A stretch of DNA of 64,000 nucleotides from Labyrinthula sp. Ha (GCA_015227615.1 JAALGZ010000067.1:62001-126000); one strand, 5' to 3'. Shown: positions 1-11,706, counted from the first letter of the stretch. The notes: generated by a model from the letters alone, not told the origin. Translations and numbers: made by a program.

Positions 1-3000
1 AGTTATATGATTTAAACTTGAAGAAAAAAATTTCTCAATCTAAATTGACTTAGAGTGCACCACTTGAGGTAAATAAATTCCTACTCATGATATGTACATA
101 ATGCTTATCTATGAGCTTCACGAATTCATCTTCGAGTAAACCAAACATAGCTTATGAAGTGTGGGTTCATGTTCAATTTCACTTACTAAAAATATTTTTC
201 TTTACCTGATTTATTTTCTGAATTTTGTATTATAATTCAAAAGGTGAAGAAAACAATACTAAGAAGTGTATCTCCAAATGAGATTTGTTTGTGAAGTAAA
301 AGTTTTTTTTCCGTATTGGAATGTAATGGACATAATAAGGGTGATTCATCGCGCAAGTATATCTTCTAATTAAGTAAATATATTGAAACTAGACCAGATG
401 TAAATATAATAACCTAGTGACTACTTCTGTTCATTCTTATAACTGTATGCCACCAGATTAATGTTCATTATTACAAGTGACAAATAGCAAGATATATATG
501 CAAAGCTGTTATATCAACATGTAATATTTTTCTCTCACTTTGGTACCGCAAAATTTCAAAGAGGAAATCGAAACCTCATAATTATGTATCAAATCACATT
601 TCTACTGCGTTTTCTGTCACAAACTTGTACAACACAGAAATAAAACTTTTTATGATTTAATAGAAAAGCAATTTAATGTTTTGAAACTGCCTAAAGAAAG
701 GCCTCAATATTTTGAAAAACAGCATAACTATTCTTGTTTCATTTCTATTAACCCATAATTCTTAGGAGACTGATTATCGATGATGAAGACTATTATAAGA
801 AGTAGCTGCCTTTTCTTGAGATTGTATAGCTCAGTTACTTTGTTTTCTATTCGTACGTATCTTAAGATTTTACCGGATTCTTTTATCCTTATTTAAATAT
901 TCATTCAAAATGTGAAATTGGGCTAATAATTAAAATTTATTGTTATAAAGATTTAATTTTGTCATTAACAATCTTTTTGTTTTAAATAGATTTAAACTTT
1001 ATTCTTTTATTCTTATCCTACGTGATGATTATTTCCTTATATAAGACAAAAGAAGTGTACTACTGGAAATTTGTAGGAAGAAAATTGATTCCTGGGAATG
1101 TATTTATTTTCCGAGAAAAAGATGAAATTATTAATTGCCAGTGCACCTTTATCTATTATATAAATAATCAAATTCTCATAATCCTGAAATATGTATGAAT
1201 AAAGGTAACCTCTATCAATACTTGTACACCCTTAGGTCTATCTATTCAGCATTACTGTTTATCACTTCTAATTTTCTGCTTGTTTTTATGGAATTGTGGA
1301 ATATTATTTCTCTTTGGGCTTTGGTCATAATTGCCTGGCTTAGAAGTGGAAAATGTCAAAGTGTGTGCTCCGTGCAATGATAAATTTAAAGGGATTAACC
1401 TTGTGCAAGTACACTATCAGAGGCTATTCCTAAGAATGTACAAGGGTGTTTATTGGAGAAAGTTGGATCATCATAAATACCATAGTCTATAATTGGTTCC
1501 ATACTGCCTCTTTATTCAAGAACCGGCATAATTTTGTTTTATTTCCTAACCAGAAGTGCAGAGAGGCAATGTGAGCCTATGTAAGAAGACTGTCGATTTA
1601 TTATTTAGAAAGCGGCTTAATGGTTTTATAAGAGGAAACACCCCGAACTGGAGAAAGTGATGGCTATGACAAATAGTTGCACAATCCAGGAGAAGAGCAC
1701 TGTCATAAATTTTTCCTATATGCCAAACGATATCTCATCATATAAACTAAATAGACAAACATTGGAGAAATAATCCTCTTTTTCAAATACTATGGCTACA
1801 TTCTCTATAAAAGCGCGCAGAGCTACTCCGGTATACATATGGAAATATTCTGTCCTTTGGTTATAAATACAAGCTATGGTAATAGTAGAGTGTAAACTAA
1901 AAGATAATTTTAGATATTGGTTTAGTATAATAGTCATCGTAATGTACCTTGAGATGTTGACAGTGATTGGATTAGAATAGAATAGAAGGAATAGATACAT
2001 ATTCTTTTTTATAGTTTGTGATCTTAAGGGCAGCTACAAAGCTGTAAACAGTCAACGCAGCATAATATAATGCATGGTTGTACGTTTGGTCGCGTCAATA
2101 GGAAAAACTGCAGAGCATCTTAAGAGAATTAGTTCAACTGAAACACAAAGTATAAGACTTCAACTTGAAGATAGCTTCAACTCCGATTACCATATTCATT
2201 AGAGGTTTCTTAAGCTCCCTTAATCGGTTTATAGTCTTTCAAGAGCTATCTTTGGATCATTTTTGGCCTCTTGATTACAGACTGGTAAAACTTTCGAGCA
2301 CCTATTGGTAAGCCCACAATTTGTTGTTTCTGCTTGGGGCACTAGTAGGAATTAATTTTGAGTTATTGATAATTCTTGCTTCCTAAATTTTTCACATCGA
2401 TGATCATGACTACTTACCTACTCTATTGGTTGAATTTTCATCATCAGTTGGTACTGAAAACTAATTTAAGATATATTATACAAGAAAAAACAAGTTTATG
2501 CATGAAAATAATAATTCAAGCAAGAATCATTTAATTATTGATAAAATTCATCAAGTCCACTTCCTACTGAGGTGATAGAATACGAGAATCATTTTTGCTG
2601 ATTTTCTTTTTATCCAGAGCTTTTCCAAATGGTTACACGTACATTTAAGCTTTGATTGACTTCCTAAGGAGTATACAAGTAGCTAGGTTAAGAGTTTTAA
2701 GTTTCAAAAAGCGGTAGAACATCATAGTAGGACTTTTATTCAGAAGTAGCTCTTTTGAGCTTCAACCTTGTCTTAGTCATTAATTGATTGAAGAAAATCA
2801 TCAACTTAGCTCTAGGAGATGCTTTCTACCTTGTTCCTGACTGGCTATATTTACATATTCCTTTCCTTTGTTCTGCTTGCGGTTGTTTATTTTAATGGAA
2901 CCTCTATTTCTTTCAGTAGGAACTATTAATTTTGCAGAACCTTGGTTTGAAACTTTCTCAAACTTGTACTTATCTCTTCTTGATAGCAAATTTTTTGTTC

Positions 3001-4429
3001 ATCTGTTCAAACTCTTAAAATGTCTTTGTGTTTTGGTTTACCATAATGTGTTTTATATTATAGTGTCGCTAAACCTTCATCATTGGAGAAAAGAGGAAAA
3101 ATCTTGAGTAATGGTTTAAGCCACTAGATTGGCATTACTTTACGGCTAAGAAAACATAATCTTTTACTTAGCCGCACAAGTTGGAACCCTAACCTGCGCC
3201 TTAATTTAGAAAATACTGCATAGCATTCGGATAACTTGCAATTTAGCAGATAGAGTTTGGATGAGGTGGTAGGTGTTCGTTCTAACATGTAAAATACTGC
3301 ATTGATGGAACTTGAGGCTAGTTAGTATCTCTGCTGGCGGGTTATCCTGGTGCTCTCAGTATGATTATGGAAAGGATGTCTTAGCTCAAGATTTAAAGGA
3401 GAAAAGCAATTAGAGTCATTTTGAAGAACTCAATACCCAGTGATAGAAAAAATTCATCACTCTTAGGCATAATTTCTGTAGTCAACAAAGAGCTTAGGTT
3501 CGTTTAGGGCTTAATCTGAGATGTTTGGCTTTGTTTAAGCAACATAGCAAGAAATCTTGTCTACTAGTTCTAGTCTAAGCAAAGAACAAAATGTGAAAAG
3601 AATCATTTAGTTGTACAAGACCAAGCTAGTTGATCGAATCATACATAATTGAATGATAACGAAGGCGCTGTTATCTAACCTCTATGTATTTCACCAAGGA
3701 AAAAGAAGATACGCATAAACTATAGTAGTACATTGGATTTTTATGTTTTAACCTACAATAATTATTTTTACATATAGAATAATAATATATCAAGTACTAG
3801 AACACATTTTGTGCTTTGGAGCGCCCAAAAACTATTTACCCCTCCTAGAAACCTGTAGTTCTATTGTGATTAAACCTTTATCTTTTTTACATTATTTTGT
3901 ACTTATATATCTATTTCTAAAACTATCCAAGTTTCTTTTTTTTTTAATATTTTTATAAAAATTGTCAATGTTTTATATTATTTATTTTATTTTAATCAAC
4001 GTATGATAAATAAGTGGACAAACTGCTTTTTTTACGTAAAAGTTCAATCTATAAATATTCCCGGTCTTCGGTCATTCCCATTATATTATGAAGGCATATT
4101 CATTATTTTATTATCGGCAAGCACTATAATTCCATTCTTAATCGCATTATCATATTTATACTGACTACTTTATTTATATAAGTTTTATCATCATTTTATT
4201 AAATTCCAAATATATTTTTTGACTTATATTTGTTAATATTATTCCATTATCTACTATAAAATAGATTTAATAACATATTTTTATATTATTGCAACCGCAG
4301 TTATCTAATAACCAATTAAATTGTATAATTATTGAATTTAACCAATCGTATTTCATTTTATATGTCTTTAGATTGAATTCCGCACCCGTAAGAAAACCAA
4401 AAGAGTAACTAATCCGTTTAGAAAGTAAA
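1..4429. other. Gene-free AT-rich left flank
   Basis: I see no supported gene here. The open frames are short (61-94 codons), overlap on both strands and have biased, non-protein-like composition. The last 600 bases before the DUF4419 gene are very AT-rich with T- and A-runs, as expected for a promoter-proximal spacer. Degenerate genes with tiny introns could be hidden here, because such introns break ORFs in this genome, but I could not recognise one. Confidence 0.5.
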
Positions 4430-6268
4430 ATGAAAGAAAAATTGGGTGAAATAGAAAGTAATCTTCCTCCTGTTCTCCCTCACGTATCATCAGCTCCACA
4501 ACTTCAAAAAACATTAAAGAGATGTGACTCAACAATATCTAGAGTTTCAAAGGGGCTTTTAAATACACTTGGGAGATCTGCAACCACACCGAAGACATTT
4601 TTCAACCCAAAGAGAAATTCACTTCCTCCTGATTTATCTGTAGAAGAATATTCGTCCGTTGGTGAAGAAGTTAGCGATTTAAAAAAAATTGATGATTTGA
4701 ACTCAATGTTTGAAGAACTAGGAGATGTTAACGATATTGAAAGACAAAATAAAGTATCAGCCCAAATAGACATTGACCAGGTTGCAAAAAGATTGAATTC
4801 ATCCGGAACATTTTCTGATCTAGAAGATATTAATTTTGTTGATGAGTTTAAAAAACAGAAATCTGATGATTCTATGGAAAATCTTAAACGGCTGGAATCT
4901 GAGGACTCTCTTGAACTGTTTAAACGGAAGGAATCTGATTTTGAAATTAACGGAAAGTTTGAAAAGAAATGTGAAGTAAGGAAAGAAACTGTTAGAAAAG
5001 TTCCTTCAAATATAAATTTTGCACCAAAAGAAAAGAAAAAAAGTAAGAATGGAATATCTTTTAGAATAAAAAATATAAAGACTTGTAATAGTTTTTTAAA
5101 GTCAGAAGAACCAGCTTTATTAGAACAGATTCTTCAGAAACAGTTTCAACGAAAAGAAAGAAAAAATTGGGTAGTTTATGAACACAGATATGAAGTTGAA
5201 AAAAATTTTAAAGGGCAAACTGTTTATACAAAAGGGAAAAATAGTTTTTTAGAAGCTGTATTAACAGCATATGAGAACTCTTGTGGACTTGTTTTATCTC
5301 CAGATATGTTTTTTTATCTCATATTGAAAAATATTCAACACTCTATTGAATTAAAAAAAGGAAAGAAAAATAATATTAAAAAAGTATGTGTTGAAAACTC
5401 TTCCAAGTCACAAGATTTACCTTATTGGGATCATCATTTATATCCAGAGTTTGATTTTGTTAAGTTTTATGAAAAGAACAGTTCGAAAGTAACACAAATT
5501 TATTTGAAATGGATGAGAGATTTAACTAAATTTACAGCATCAAAAGAAACGTTTGAGATAATTCCAAAAAAGAAACAGAAAACTTTTTCTTGTACTTCTC
5601 AGGAATCACTTTTAAGTTTAAATTCTAGTTTAATTAATACTGTGAAATACCCACAAGATTTTCTTATGGTTGAGGAAACAAGAATTGGATCTGGAATTCC
5701 TTTTATTAGATTGAAAGGAACAAAATCCGATTGGAAACATTTATATAAAAAAAGTAAATCGTTATTAAAAACTCAGACTGAGTTATGGTCCAAAATTGAA
5801 CCGCTTTTGAGTCGGTTTGTACAAAGTTTTGAACCAGAAAATGGAAGTGAGTTATCAAAGTTTTGGAAAAGTATGGTAAATATTGAAGATACAAAAGGAA
5901 TGACTGAAGTAGTAATAAATGGATGGATAAAAGAGTTTTTTCCATACTGCGTAAAGAAAGGAAAGTTAGGTTTAAGAACAAGTGAAGAGTTGAAAGTAAA
6001 AGAAGTTCCTTCAGGATTAAGTTGGTGTGATACTTTATTTACAGCACGTATGGAAAAAATAACAAGCATAAATTTAGAAAAGAGTAATTATTCTCAAGTA
6101 TATCGAAAAAATTTGAATACTGAGTTTATAAAGAAAAGACAAGTTGTTGAAACTCAAGAAGATTTAAGATTAGTCAGTGGACTTACACAAGTTGTACAAC
6201 ACCAAAGAGATTATTCTCTAGAACCAAAGTTTGGTATTTTGTTGTTAAAGAATATGAGTTGTAGTTAA
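4430..6268 (+). CDS. DUF4419-domain protein
   Basis: This 612-residue intronless protein has a DUF4419-like domain at about residues 255-515. Supporting blocks are NSFLEAVLTAYENSCGLVLSPDM, split here as NSFLEAV and LVLSPDM, then IPFIRLKGTKSDW, then LLSRFVQSF, then the WI(K)EFFPY segment, in the order usual for the family. DUF4419 proteins occur in fungi and amoeboid protists and have no settled biochemical role. The N-terminal 170 residues are acidic and serine-rich, and carry about three imperfect 12-residue repeats (SDDSMENLKR / SEDSLELFKR / ESDFEINGKF) that look disordered. No signal peptide or TM helix is seen, so it is probably cytosolic. The ATG at 4430 is the first in frame. The stop is TAA. 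The gene ends 31 bases from the convergent small membrane-protein gene. The domain call rests on remembered family motifs. Confidence 0.8.
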   Translation: MKEKLGEIESNLPPVLPHVSSAPQLQKTLKRCDSTISRVSKGLLNTLGRSATTPKTFFNPKRNSLPPDLSVEEYSSVGEEVSDLKKIDDLNSMFEELGDVNDIERQNKVSAQIDIDQVAKRLNSSGTFSDLEDINFVDEFKKQKSDDSMENLKRLESEDSLELFKRKESDFEINGKFEKKCEVRKETVRKVPSNINFAPKEKKKSKNGISFRIKNIKTCNSFLKSEEPALLEQILQKQFQRKERKNWVVYEHRYEVEKNFKGQTVYTKGKNSFLEAVLTAYENSCGLVLSPDMFFYLILKNIQHSIELKKGKKNNIKKVCVENSSKSQDLPYWDHHLYPEFDFVKFYEKNSSKVTQIYLKWMRDLTKFTASKETFEIIPKKKQKTFSCTSQESLLSLNSSLINTVKYPQDFLMVEETRIGSGIPFIRLKGTKSDWKHLYKKSKSLLKTQTELWSKIEPLLSRFVQSFEPENGSELSKFWKSMVNIEDTKGMTEVVINGWIKEFFPYCVKKGKLGLRTSEELKVKEVPSGLSWCDTLFTARMEKITSINLEKSNYSQVYRKNLNTEFIKKRQVVETQEDLRLVSGLTQVVQHQRDYSLEPKFGILLLKNMSCS

Positions 6269-6299
6269 AGTGTGAAAATCTACTTGGTTCTATTCTATA

Positions 6300-6875
6300 C
6301 TATTCAAATAAATCTCTTCTAATAATAAACAAAACTAAAAAAGAAGATATTCCTATTATAAGAATACCTAAGATTATTAAAATACAAGATAACTTTCTAC
6401 CTAAAGTATCTTTATTTTCTTTAACTTGTTCAAACTCACCCATTTGTAGAATAAACTTTGGATTACCATTTGTTATTTCTGTATTTAAACTTTCTTTTTT
6501 TCCTTGAAAAGTATTACTATAATTACTAGCTAAACTTTGTCTACTTCTTCTTGCTAAAGATTTTGTAGGTAAAATACTTCCTAATTCACTATTAGACATT
6601 TGCTTTGCTTGTGGAGTTATTAAATATTCTTCAACTGCTTGTACTCTTTTTTCTCTTCTTAAAAGTGTATCTTGATATTTTATATTATTTTCTTCTTCAT
6701 CATTTTGAGGGGGGAAAGCAAGCATTCTACCAGGAGTATCAGGACCAGGAGTTTGTGGAACAGGTGGTGAATATATTGAAGTTGTATCTGTATAATTTGT
6801 TTTCTTTTTCTTTTTTCTAGGAGGAGGTGCAGGTGCAAAATGAAATTTATTTCTTGGATCATTATAATGTCTCAT
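6300..6875 (-). CDS. Small single-pass, probably tail-anchored membrane protein
   Basis: This 191-residue protein is not recognised. The open frame extends to 6902, but only a GTG lies there, so the first ATG (6875) is taken as the start. The N-terminus is basic and proline-rich (FAPAPPPRKKKKK, then PPVPQTPGPDTPGR). The middle is polar, with a short charged helix-like stretch (LLRREKRVQAVEEYL). Residues about 164-185 form one strongly hydrophobic segment (CILIILGILIIGISSFLVLF) followed by only a short RRDLFE tail. There is no N-terminal signal, so a tail-anchored ER or mitochondrial outer-membrane protein is the best inference. The poly-proline patch could bind SH3, WW or EVH1 domains. It ends on TAG, convergent with the DUF4419 gene. 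Confidence 0.7.
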   Translation of the reverse strand: MRHYNDPRNKFHFAPAPPPRKKKKKTNYTDTTSIYSPPVPQTPGPDTPGRMLAFPPQNDEEENNIKYQDTLLRREKRVQAVEEYLITPQAKQMSNSELGSILPTKSLARRSRQSLASNYSNTFQGKKESLNTEITNGNPKFILQMGEFEQVKENKDTLGRKLSCILIILGILIIGISSFLVLFIIRRDLFE

Positions 6876-6948
6876 TTTATTTACTTTTTTTTTTTCTTGC
6901 ACTCTCTTTTTTGTTTATTTTCTTACTTTGGTTCTGATATATATATAT

Positions 6949-6984
6949 TATCGAGATATTATTTTAATTAATTATATCTCGATA
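6949..6984. promoter_or_regulatory. Perfect inverted repeat upstream of the tail-anchored gene
   Basis: TATCGAGATAT (6949-6959) and ATATCTCGATA (6974-6984) are perfect 11-nt inverted arms separated by 14 AT-only bases. They lie about 75-110 bases upstream of the ATG at 6875 on the minus strand, where a transcription-factor site or core promoter could sit. Related CGATAT motifs occur in the spacer between the carrier and dehydrogenase genes near 37,966-38,065. A binding role is inference. Confidence 0.35.
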
Positions 6985-9169
6985 TAAATATATTATATGA
7001 TTTTTGTAGTATAAAATATATTCGGGACATGAGAATATTTTAGTGAGAATATTATTGTATATACAGTTAAGTATAACGAATATTAAATATTGAAGGGGGT
7101 GGAAATAAATATATCGTATACTTCGGAAAATATGATGGTCATTCTGATAGATTTCAGTTTATATTTTGAAGGAGTGATAAATGTTCCGGTTTGAGTTTTA
7201 AATATAATAGTTGGGAATAAACTGTATTTTATAATAAATATTATTTTATTTAAAGATAGTTTATTTTTATAAACTTGGGCCAAAAATATTTTTAAATGAA
7301 GAAATATTTTAAATAATATATTGTTTTCAAGAGTTTAATTTTTGCTTTATTTGATAGTTTAAAAGAGTCTCAATTGAGTAGTTGAAATTCTTTTTAGCTT
7401 TTTGGATGAATACTTGATGAATGGGTTCAATAAATAGTTTATTTTGTTTGTTGAGGGAACATATAGTATCTCTATTACTCCTCTGTTAGATTCATTAGGA
7501 GGATGCCATCCCTCTCTTTGAGCTTACTGCCAAAACAAAAATAATATGGTAAGAGTATATTGGATAATAATTAAAGTTATTCCGAATCATAAGACATAAA
7601 CATTATTCGTCCCATATTTCATTATGCCTGACTGGGATTCACAGTATTAGTTCTTTTTGCTTAACTATGTCCATGTACTTATTAGTGCGTCATGTTTGTA
7701 GGATCTGACTCTGTTGAAAACATGGTGTAGGCTGAACACTATTCATAAGAGAAAATCATTCAGAGGAGTTAGGCCTAACTTAAGCTCAACGACTTGCCCT
7801 CACCATTTAAACATCGGTTCTTATCAAATGAATCAGATTTTAGTCTTAATATCTGCTGGTTGAAAAGGATAGTTGAACTAGGCGGAAATTGGCCATCAAT
7901 GCCCAATTTAGTATTGATGATTAGTGTTTAGAAATATTCAACCAAAAAAATTGTAATTCTTCAGAAGCAATCAATGAGAAACAACAGGTAGAAAAACTAT
8001 AATGAATCATATCCGATGCCCTACAGGTTGTCTTCGTACCTAGTAACTATGGAGATCCTAGTCAAGACACCATAATCCTTCCTGTTTTCTTCTGTAATGG
8101 AGTCATTCGAAGCTCGAAACTTCCCATTGATGAATAGAACGAAAATTAGAACCAGTTCATTATCAATAGTTTTTATCCTATCCGATTCTCATATGTTTTG
8201 CTGGAAGGCGTTGTTACAGCTAAAGCCCCAGTTCATGATTTTTGCAACTTTTCTACTCATCAAGAACAATTAAGAAACTTTAGGAGTTGTGAACTCAGAT
8301 CTTGAGCCTTGCAAAAACGTAATGGGGTTTTGTTCCCGAAGATATGGTGCGGTATCCTTACGCTGCTGGCGTTAAGACTATATTTTTACTAGCAAGCAAC
8401 AGATTACATACAGCAAAGTAAGGTAAAGGATGCCCAGGGGTTGATGAAGCGAACATATTTGTGCTAACTGTGAGTTGTTGATAACGTATTCTCTTCGCTC
8501 TTGTTTCGCCATTATGGCGTCAATTACTGGTGCTGTGTTACATGAAGTTATCAACGCGTTCATTTATATTCGGCCTCTGAAGAGATGTCATTCTATTGTT
8601 CTTCCTTATCCTTCAACGTTTGACCTTACACGAAAAGAAGAAGAAGAAAAAAATAGTATTGATCCCCTGGTGGATACAAAGGGCATCTGCATTTTCCTTA
8701 TACAAAGTTAAACAAAAGTAGAACCAATAAATTGAAAAATTTTACGTTTTTTGACAATGAATCTGAATTTTCATAACTTGTACTGGCGCTGTCACAACTA
8801 CTTTAGTTTACTTCTACGAGTTCTGTGTGTTTTTTCTCATCTGTCTATATTTTCTCTCTGCTTCATCAAGCTAGCCATATCGAGATGGACTTTCTTAAAT
8901 TCAACCATGCAAGTAAATGGTTCTAACTCTCAATTTCCCCAGTGCATATGCTGACTTCTTATCCAGTAATCCAATGTGAAGAACAAATATTGCTTAATGG
9001 ACTTTGAAGTAATGAAGAAAGTTGACTAGAGATTATAGGCTTTACTAAATACTCCAATGCTTTTGCTAAGACTAACTCAACCGAGTAAACTAAGACTTTG
9101 AATCAATCTGTACTTATGTTATATAAACATTTTCTCCCATGAGATATCTCTAACCGTTTTGTAAAAGAA
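6985..9169. other. Intergenic, no gene recognised
   Basis: No supported gene. The stretch 7,450-8,750 has somewhat higher GC than its surroundings and a few ORFs of 60-80 codons, but none shows family motifs, and open frames overlap on opposite strands. It may be old degenerate coding or mobile sequence. Confidence 0.45.
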
Positions 9170-10831
9170 ATGAAGATCACAAGATGTTTGATTTTCCTGC
9201 TAATTAAAAAAGCACTCTGTTTAGAACTGCGGGACTTAGAAAACCCAGTAGAACCAATCTGTGCAATGAAAATGTCTCAGCAAAAAGAAACATGGTGTCA
9301 CAGAGGTGTAGAACAAGACATCCCCTACTTTCCTTACGATGTTCCAGGAGGTGATTGTGTACCTTACATGGGAATCTACATTTCGAACAAGAGATGGATT
9401 CCAGATGGAAAAGTCACATTTACAAAAGTTAATGATGGGTACAATCTAGTAGGGTACTTTAAAAAATCATGTCATGGACTAGCAAGTCAGTCTGAAAATC
9501 CAAAAAACATAAAATTACACTCATGTGTGCACAAATGTGATCAAGTGTTTTCTTCAGAGAATGATGATCAACTTCTAGTTCTTCTTGAGGTTAGAAATGA
9601 GGTTAATTGTACCTTGCAAGACTCTGATTTTGAAGAATGTCCAATGAAAAACACTGGATGCTTGGATGAAAGTGAGAATGCATACTTTTCAAAGATTAGG
9701 GGAGTACTTTTGTTTCCAAATGGAAAAGTATATACTCTTTCATTAAAAGGTGCTCAACGAGATGTTATTAATTTTCCAGAAGAGTTACAAACATTAGCGC
9801 AAAATGATGGATTTAGACACTTAAGAGGTAATGAGTATGAATATGTGAGTGGAGAAGAATTCATAAAAAAAATTACTGCACCTGTAAATTTGGGAAAAGG
9901 GGGAAATTTACACAATGATAAATTAGGATTTTCTTTATGGTTTGAAGGATATCCAATTGGACAAGAAAATGAAGATGTCATAAAAGGAGATTTCAATATG
10001 GATTTAGATTATTGTAGTCTTGTGGAAGATGATGGACCAGATTATAATCCAGAAGAGATATTTAATGATACTTTAAATTTCACATTTCCACCTACACCAC
10101 CTCCTACAGATTCCTCTGTAGATTGTCCATGGGAAAATATTTATGAAGAAGGTGATTTATGTTTGTATGAGTTTAATCCAGGTGGAGGAAAATCAAATCA
10201 TTTCTTAAAGTTTTTTAGAGATGACAGAAGATTGATTCCATCTTTTCAACAAATTACTTTTGGTTCTCATTTTGAAGTTTTTGATCGTACACTAAAAATG
10301 AAAAAATATAAAGAGAAACCAAATGGGTTTCTTGAATTTGAAGGATATTTGTTTGATGAATTAGAACCTACTTTTCAAGTAAAATTAGAGTTTAAGGCTA
10401 TAAAAAGTACTGGATTTGCAAATTGTAGTAGAGATTTAAGGTCTACAGATGCTGGTGAAGGGATCAGATCTTTTCCTATGTTTTGTCCTAAAGATGAAGG
10501 ATATGAAAAAGAATTTGGTTCAATTTGGGAATATTTTGCTGGATTTAAAGGAAAAGTAACTTTAATAGGAGAAAAAAATGGTTATTTTGAAGTTTTAGGT
10601 GAATGTGTTCTTGAACAAGGTCAAGGAATGCCATCTGCTCAATTTGGTTATCAAGCAAGTGGAAAACAATATGAGTTTGGTCTTGGAAAAGATGGACTTT
10701 CTTCTTGGGCTAGATTAAGAAAGTGTAAGAAAGAAATGAAGCATTTAGAAGAGAGTATGGTAGATGTAAATGCAGTTGTACAAAAATGTCCTAGAAAAGT
10801 TTGTAGAAGAAACGAAAATTTTACAGATTAA
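9170..10831 (+). CDS. Secreted cysteine-containing protein with internal repeats, unknown family
   Basis: This 553-residue protein starts with a probable signal peptide (basic KITR, then hydrophobic CLIFLLIKKALCL). The mature part is acidic, rich in Cys, Gly, Phe and Tyr, and has potential N-glycosylation sites (NCT, NDT, NFT, NCS). There is no second TM segment, so secretion or delivery to a vacuole is likely. Related blocks recur: FEGYPIGQENED near 260 and FEGYLFDELEPT near 400; NKRWIPDGKVTF near 75 and DDRRLIPSFQQITF near 355; and a C-terminal FKGKVTLIGEKNGYFEV block. It therefore looks like three or four diverged beta-rich modules. I do not recognise the family. A short PPTPPPT linker near residue 305 separates two halves. 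The TAA stop overlaps the stop of the convergent ENTH gene. Confidence 0.75.
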   Translation: MKITRCLIFLLIKKALCLELRDLENPVEPICAMKMSQQKETWCHRGVEQDIPYFPYDVPGGDCVPYMGIYISNKRWIPDGKVTFTKVNDGYNLVGYFKKSCHGLASQSENPKNIKLHSCVHKCDQVFSSENDDQLLVLLEVRNEVNCTLQDSDFEECPMKNTGCLDESENAYFSKIRGVLLFPNGKVYTLSLKGAQRDVINFPEELQTLAQNDGFRHLRGNEYEYVSGEEFIKKITAPVNLGKGGNLHNDKLGFSLWFEGYPIGQENEDVIKGDFNMDLDYCSLVEDDGPDYNPEEIFNDTLNFTFPPTPPPTDSSVDCPWENIYEEGDLCLYEFNPGGGKSNHFLKFFRDDRRLIPSFQQITFGSHFEVFDRTLKMKKYKEKPNGFLEFEGYLFDELEPTFQVKLEFKAIKSTGFANCSRDLRSTDAGEGIRSFPMFCPKDEGYEKEFGSIWEYFAGFKGKVTLIGEKNGYFEVLGECVLEQGQGMPSAQFGYQASGKQYEFGLGKDGLSSWARLRKCKKEMKHLEESMVDVNAVVQKCPRKVCRRNENFTD

Positions 10832-11706
10832 TTTAATAAATCAGCAAAAACGTCTTTGTTTTCTTTTGGTTTTTCTTTTTCCATTGCTATCTTGAACAGA
10901 TCTTCAAAAGCATCTTTCGGTTTTTCTTTTATTTTTTCTTGTTTTGGTACTTCTAAGTTAAATAAATCAACTTCTTCTTTTTCTTTTTGTTTTGGTGTTA
11001 TAGTTAAATCACCTAATAAATCTTCAACTATATCTTCTTTCTTTTCTTCAACTATATTATTCTTCTCAACTGGTTGAATATTTGTTTTTAGTTGTATTTT
11101 TAACTTAGTTTTAACTTTATTTTCAACTTTTTCAATTTTTTCAACTTTTTTTTCTTTCTTTGGTTCTAAATCTTCAAAATCATCCTCATTTTCTTTTTCA
11201 TAACTATTTGGATAAAAACCATTATTTCCAATACCTTGATATTTATTTTTTAACTTTTTTGCTTTCTTTCTTTCATTTTTTAATTCACTTCCATTTTCTA
11301 TTAATTCTATTAAACTTTCTGATTTTTTTCTTATTCCTTCTCCTCTTTCTGTTCCTTCATCATCGTATCGAAAACTCTTGAGCCGTTTAATATTGCTTAT
11401 GTTATATTGTGCGTCCGTTAAAACATTATCAGCACCATTTTTGAGAAGATATTCTAAAAGTGTTAAACTTTTGTATATTTGTCTCCATTTATATGCTGGA
11501 TAATTCATTTTAGACCAGATTTCTTTCATTATAACTGGAAATTCATGGTAGTCTCGAGAAAGGTTAGCAATTTCTCTCATTTGGGTAGATGAAGCGCCCC
11601 AGTTACTACGTGAGAGAGCTACAGATAATTTTTGCTCAGTATCAGTTTTTGTTAAGGCCCTTTTAGCCTTATCAGCGTATTCAATGGCTCTATCGATGTA
11701 ATCCAT
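10828..11706 (-). CDS. Epsin-like ENTH-domain endocytic adaptor
   Basis: This 292-residue protein carries an ENTH domain at about residues 1-150. Typical blocks are SNWGASSTQMREIANLSRD, then YPAYKWRQIYKSLTLLEYLLKNG, given here as KWRQIYKSLTLLEYLLKNG, then IKRLKSFRYDDEG, with a helix-8-like basic stretch after it. ENTH domains bind phosphoinositides and bend membranes at clathrin-coated pits or at the trans-Golgi. The lysine- and glutamate-rich tail carries short adaptor motifs: clathrin-box-like LLGDL and DLFNL, and DxF-type AP-binding motifs (DAFEDLF, DVFADLL at the extreme C-terminus). No UIM motifs were obvious. The open frame runs to 11826 but begins there with TTG. The ATG at 11706 sits exactly at the ENTH start (MDYIDRAIEYADKAK). 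It is divergent from the PAK gene and overlaps the secreted-protein gene by its stop codon. Confidence 0.88.
   Translation of the reverse strand: MDYIDRAIEYADKAKRALTKTDTEQKLSVALSRSNWGASSTQMREIANLSRDYHEFPVIMKEIWSKMNYPAYKWRQIYKSLTLLEYLLKNGADNVLTDAQYNISNIKRLKSFRYDDEGTERGEGIRKKSESLIELIENGSELKNERKKAKKLKNKYQGIGNNGFYPNSYEKENEDDFEDLEPKKEKKVEKIEKVENKVKTKLKIQLKTNIQPVEKNNIVEEKKEDIVEDLLGDLTITPKQKEKEEVDLFNLEVPKQEKIKEKPKDAFEDLFKIAMEKEKPKENKDVFADLLN

Noticed and set aside
1195-1380. Short hydrophobic ORF as a small membrane protein
   Set aside because: No motif, no conserved neighbour, AT-rich surroundings; consistent with chance.
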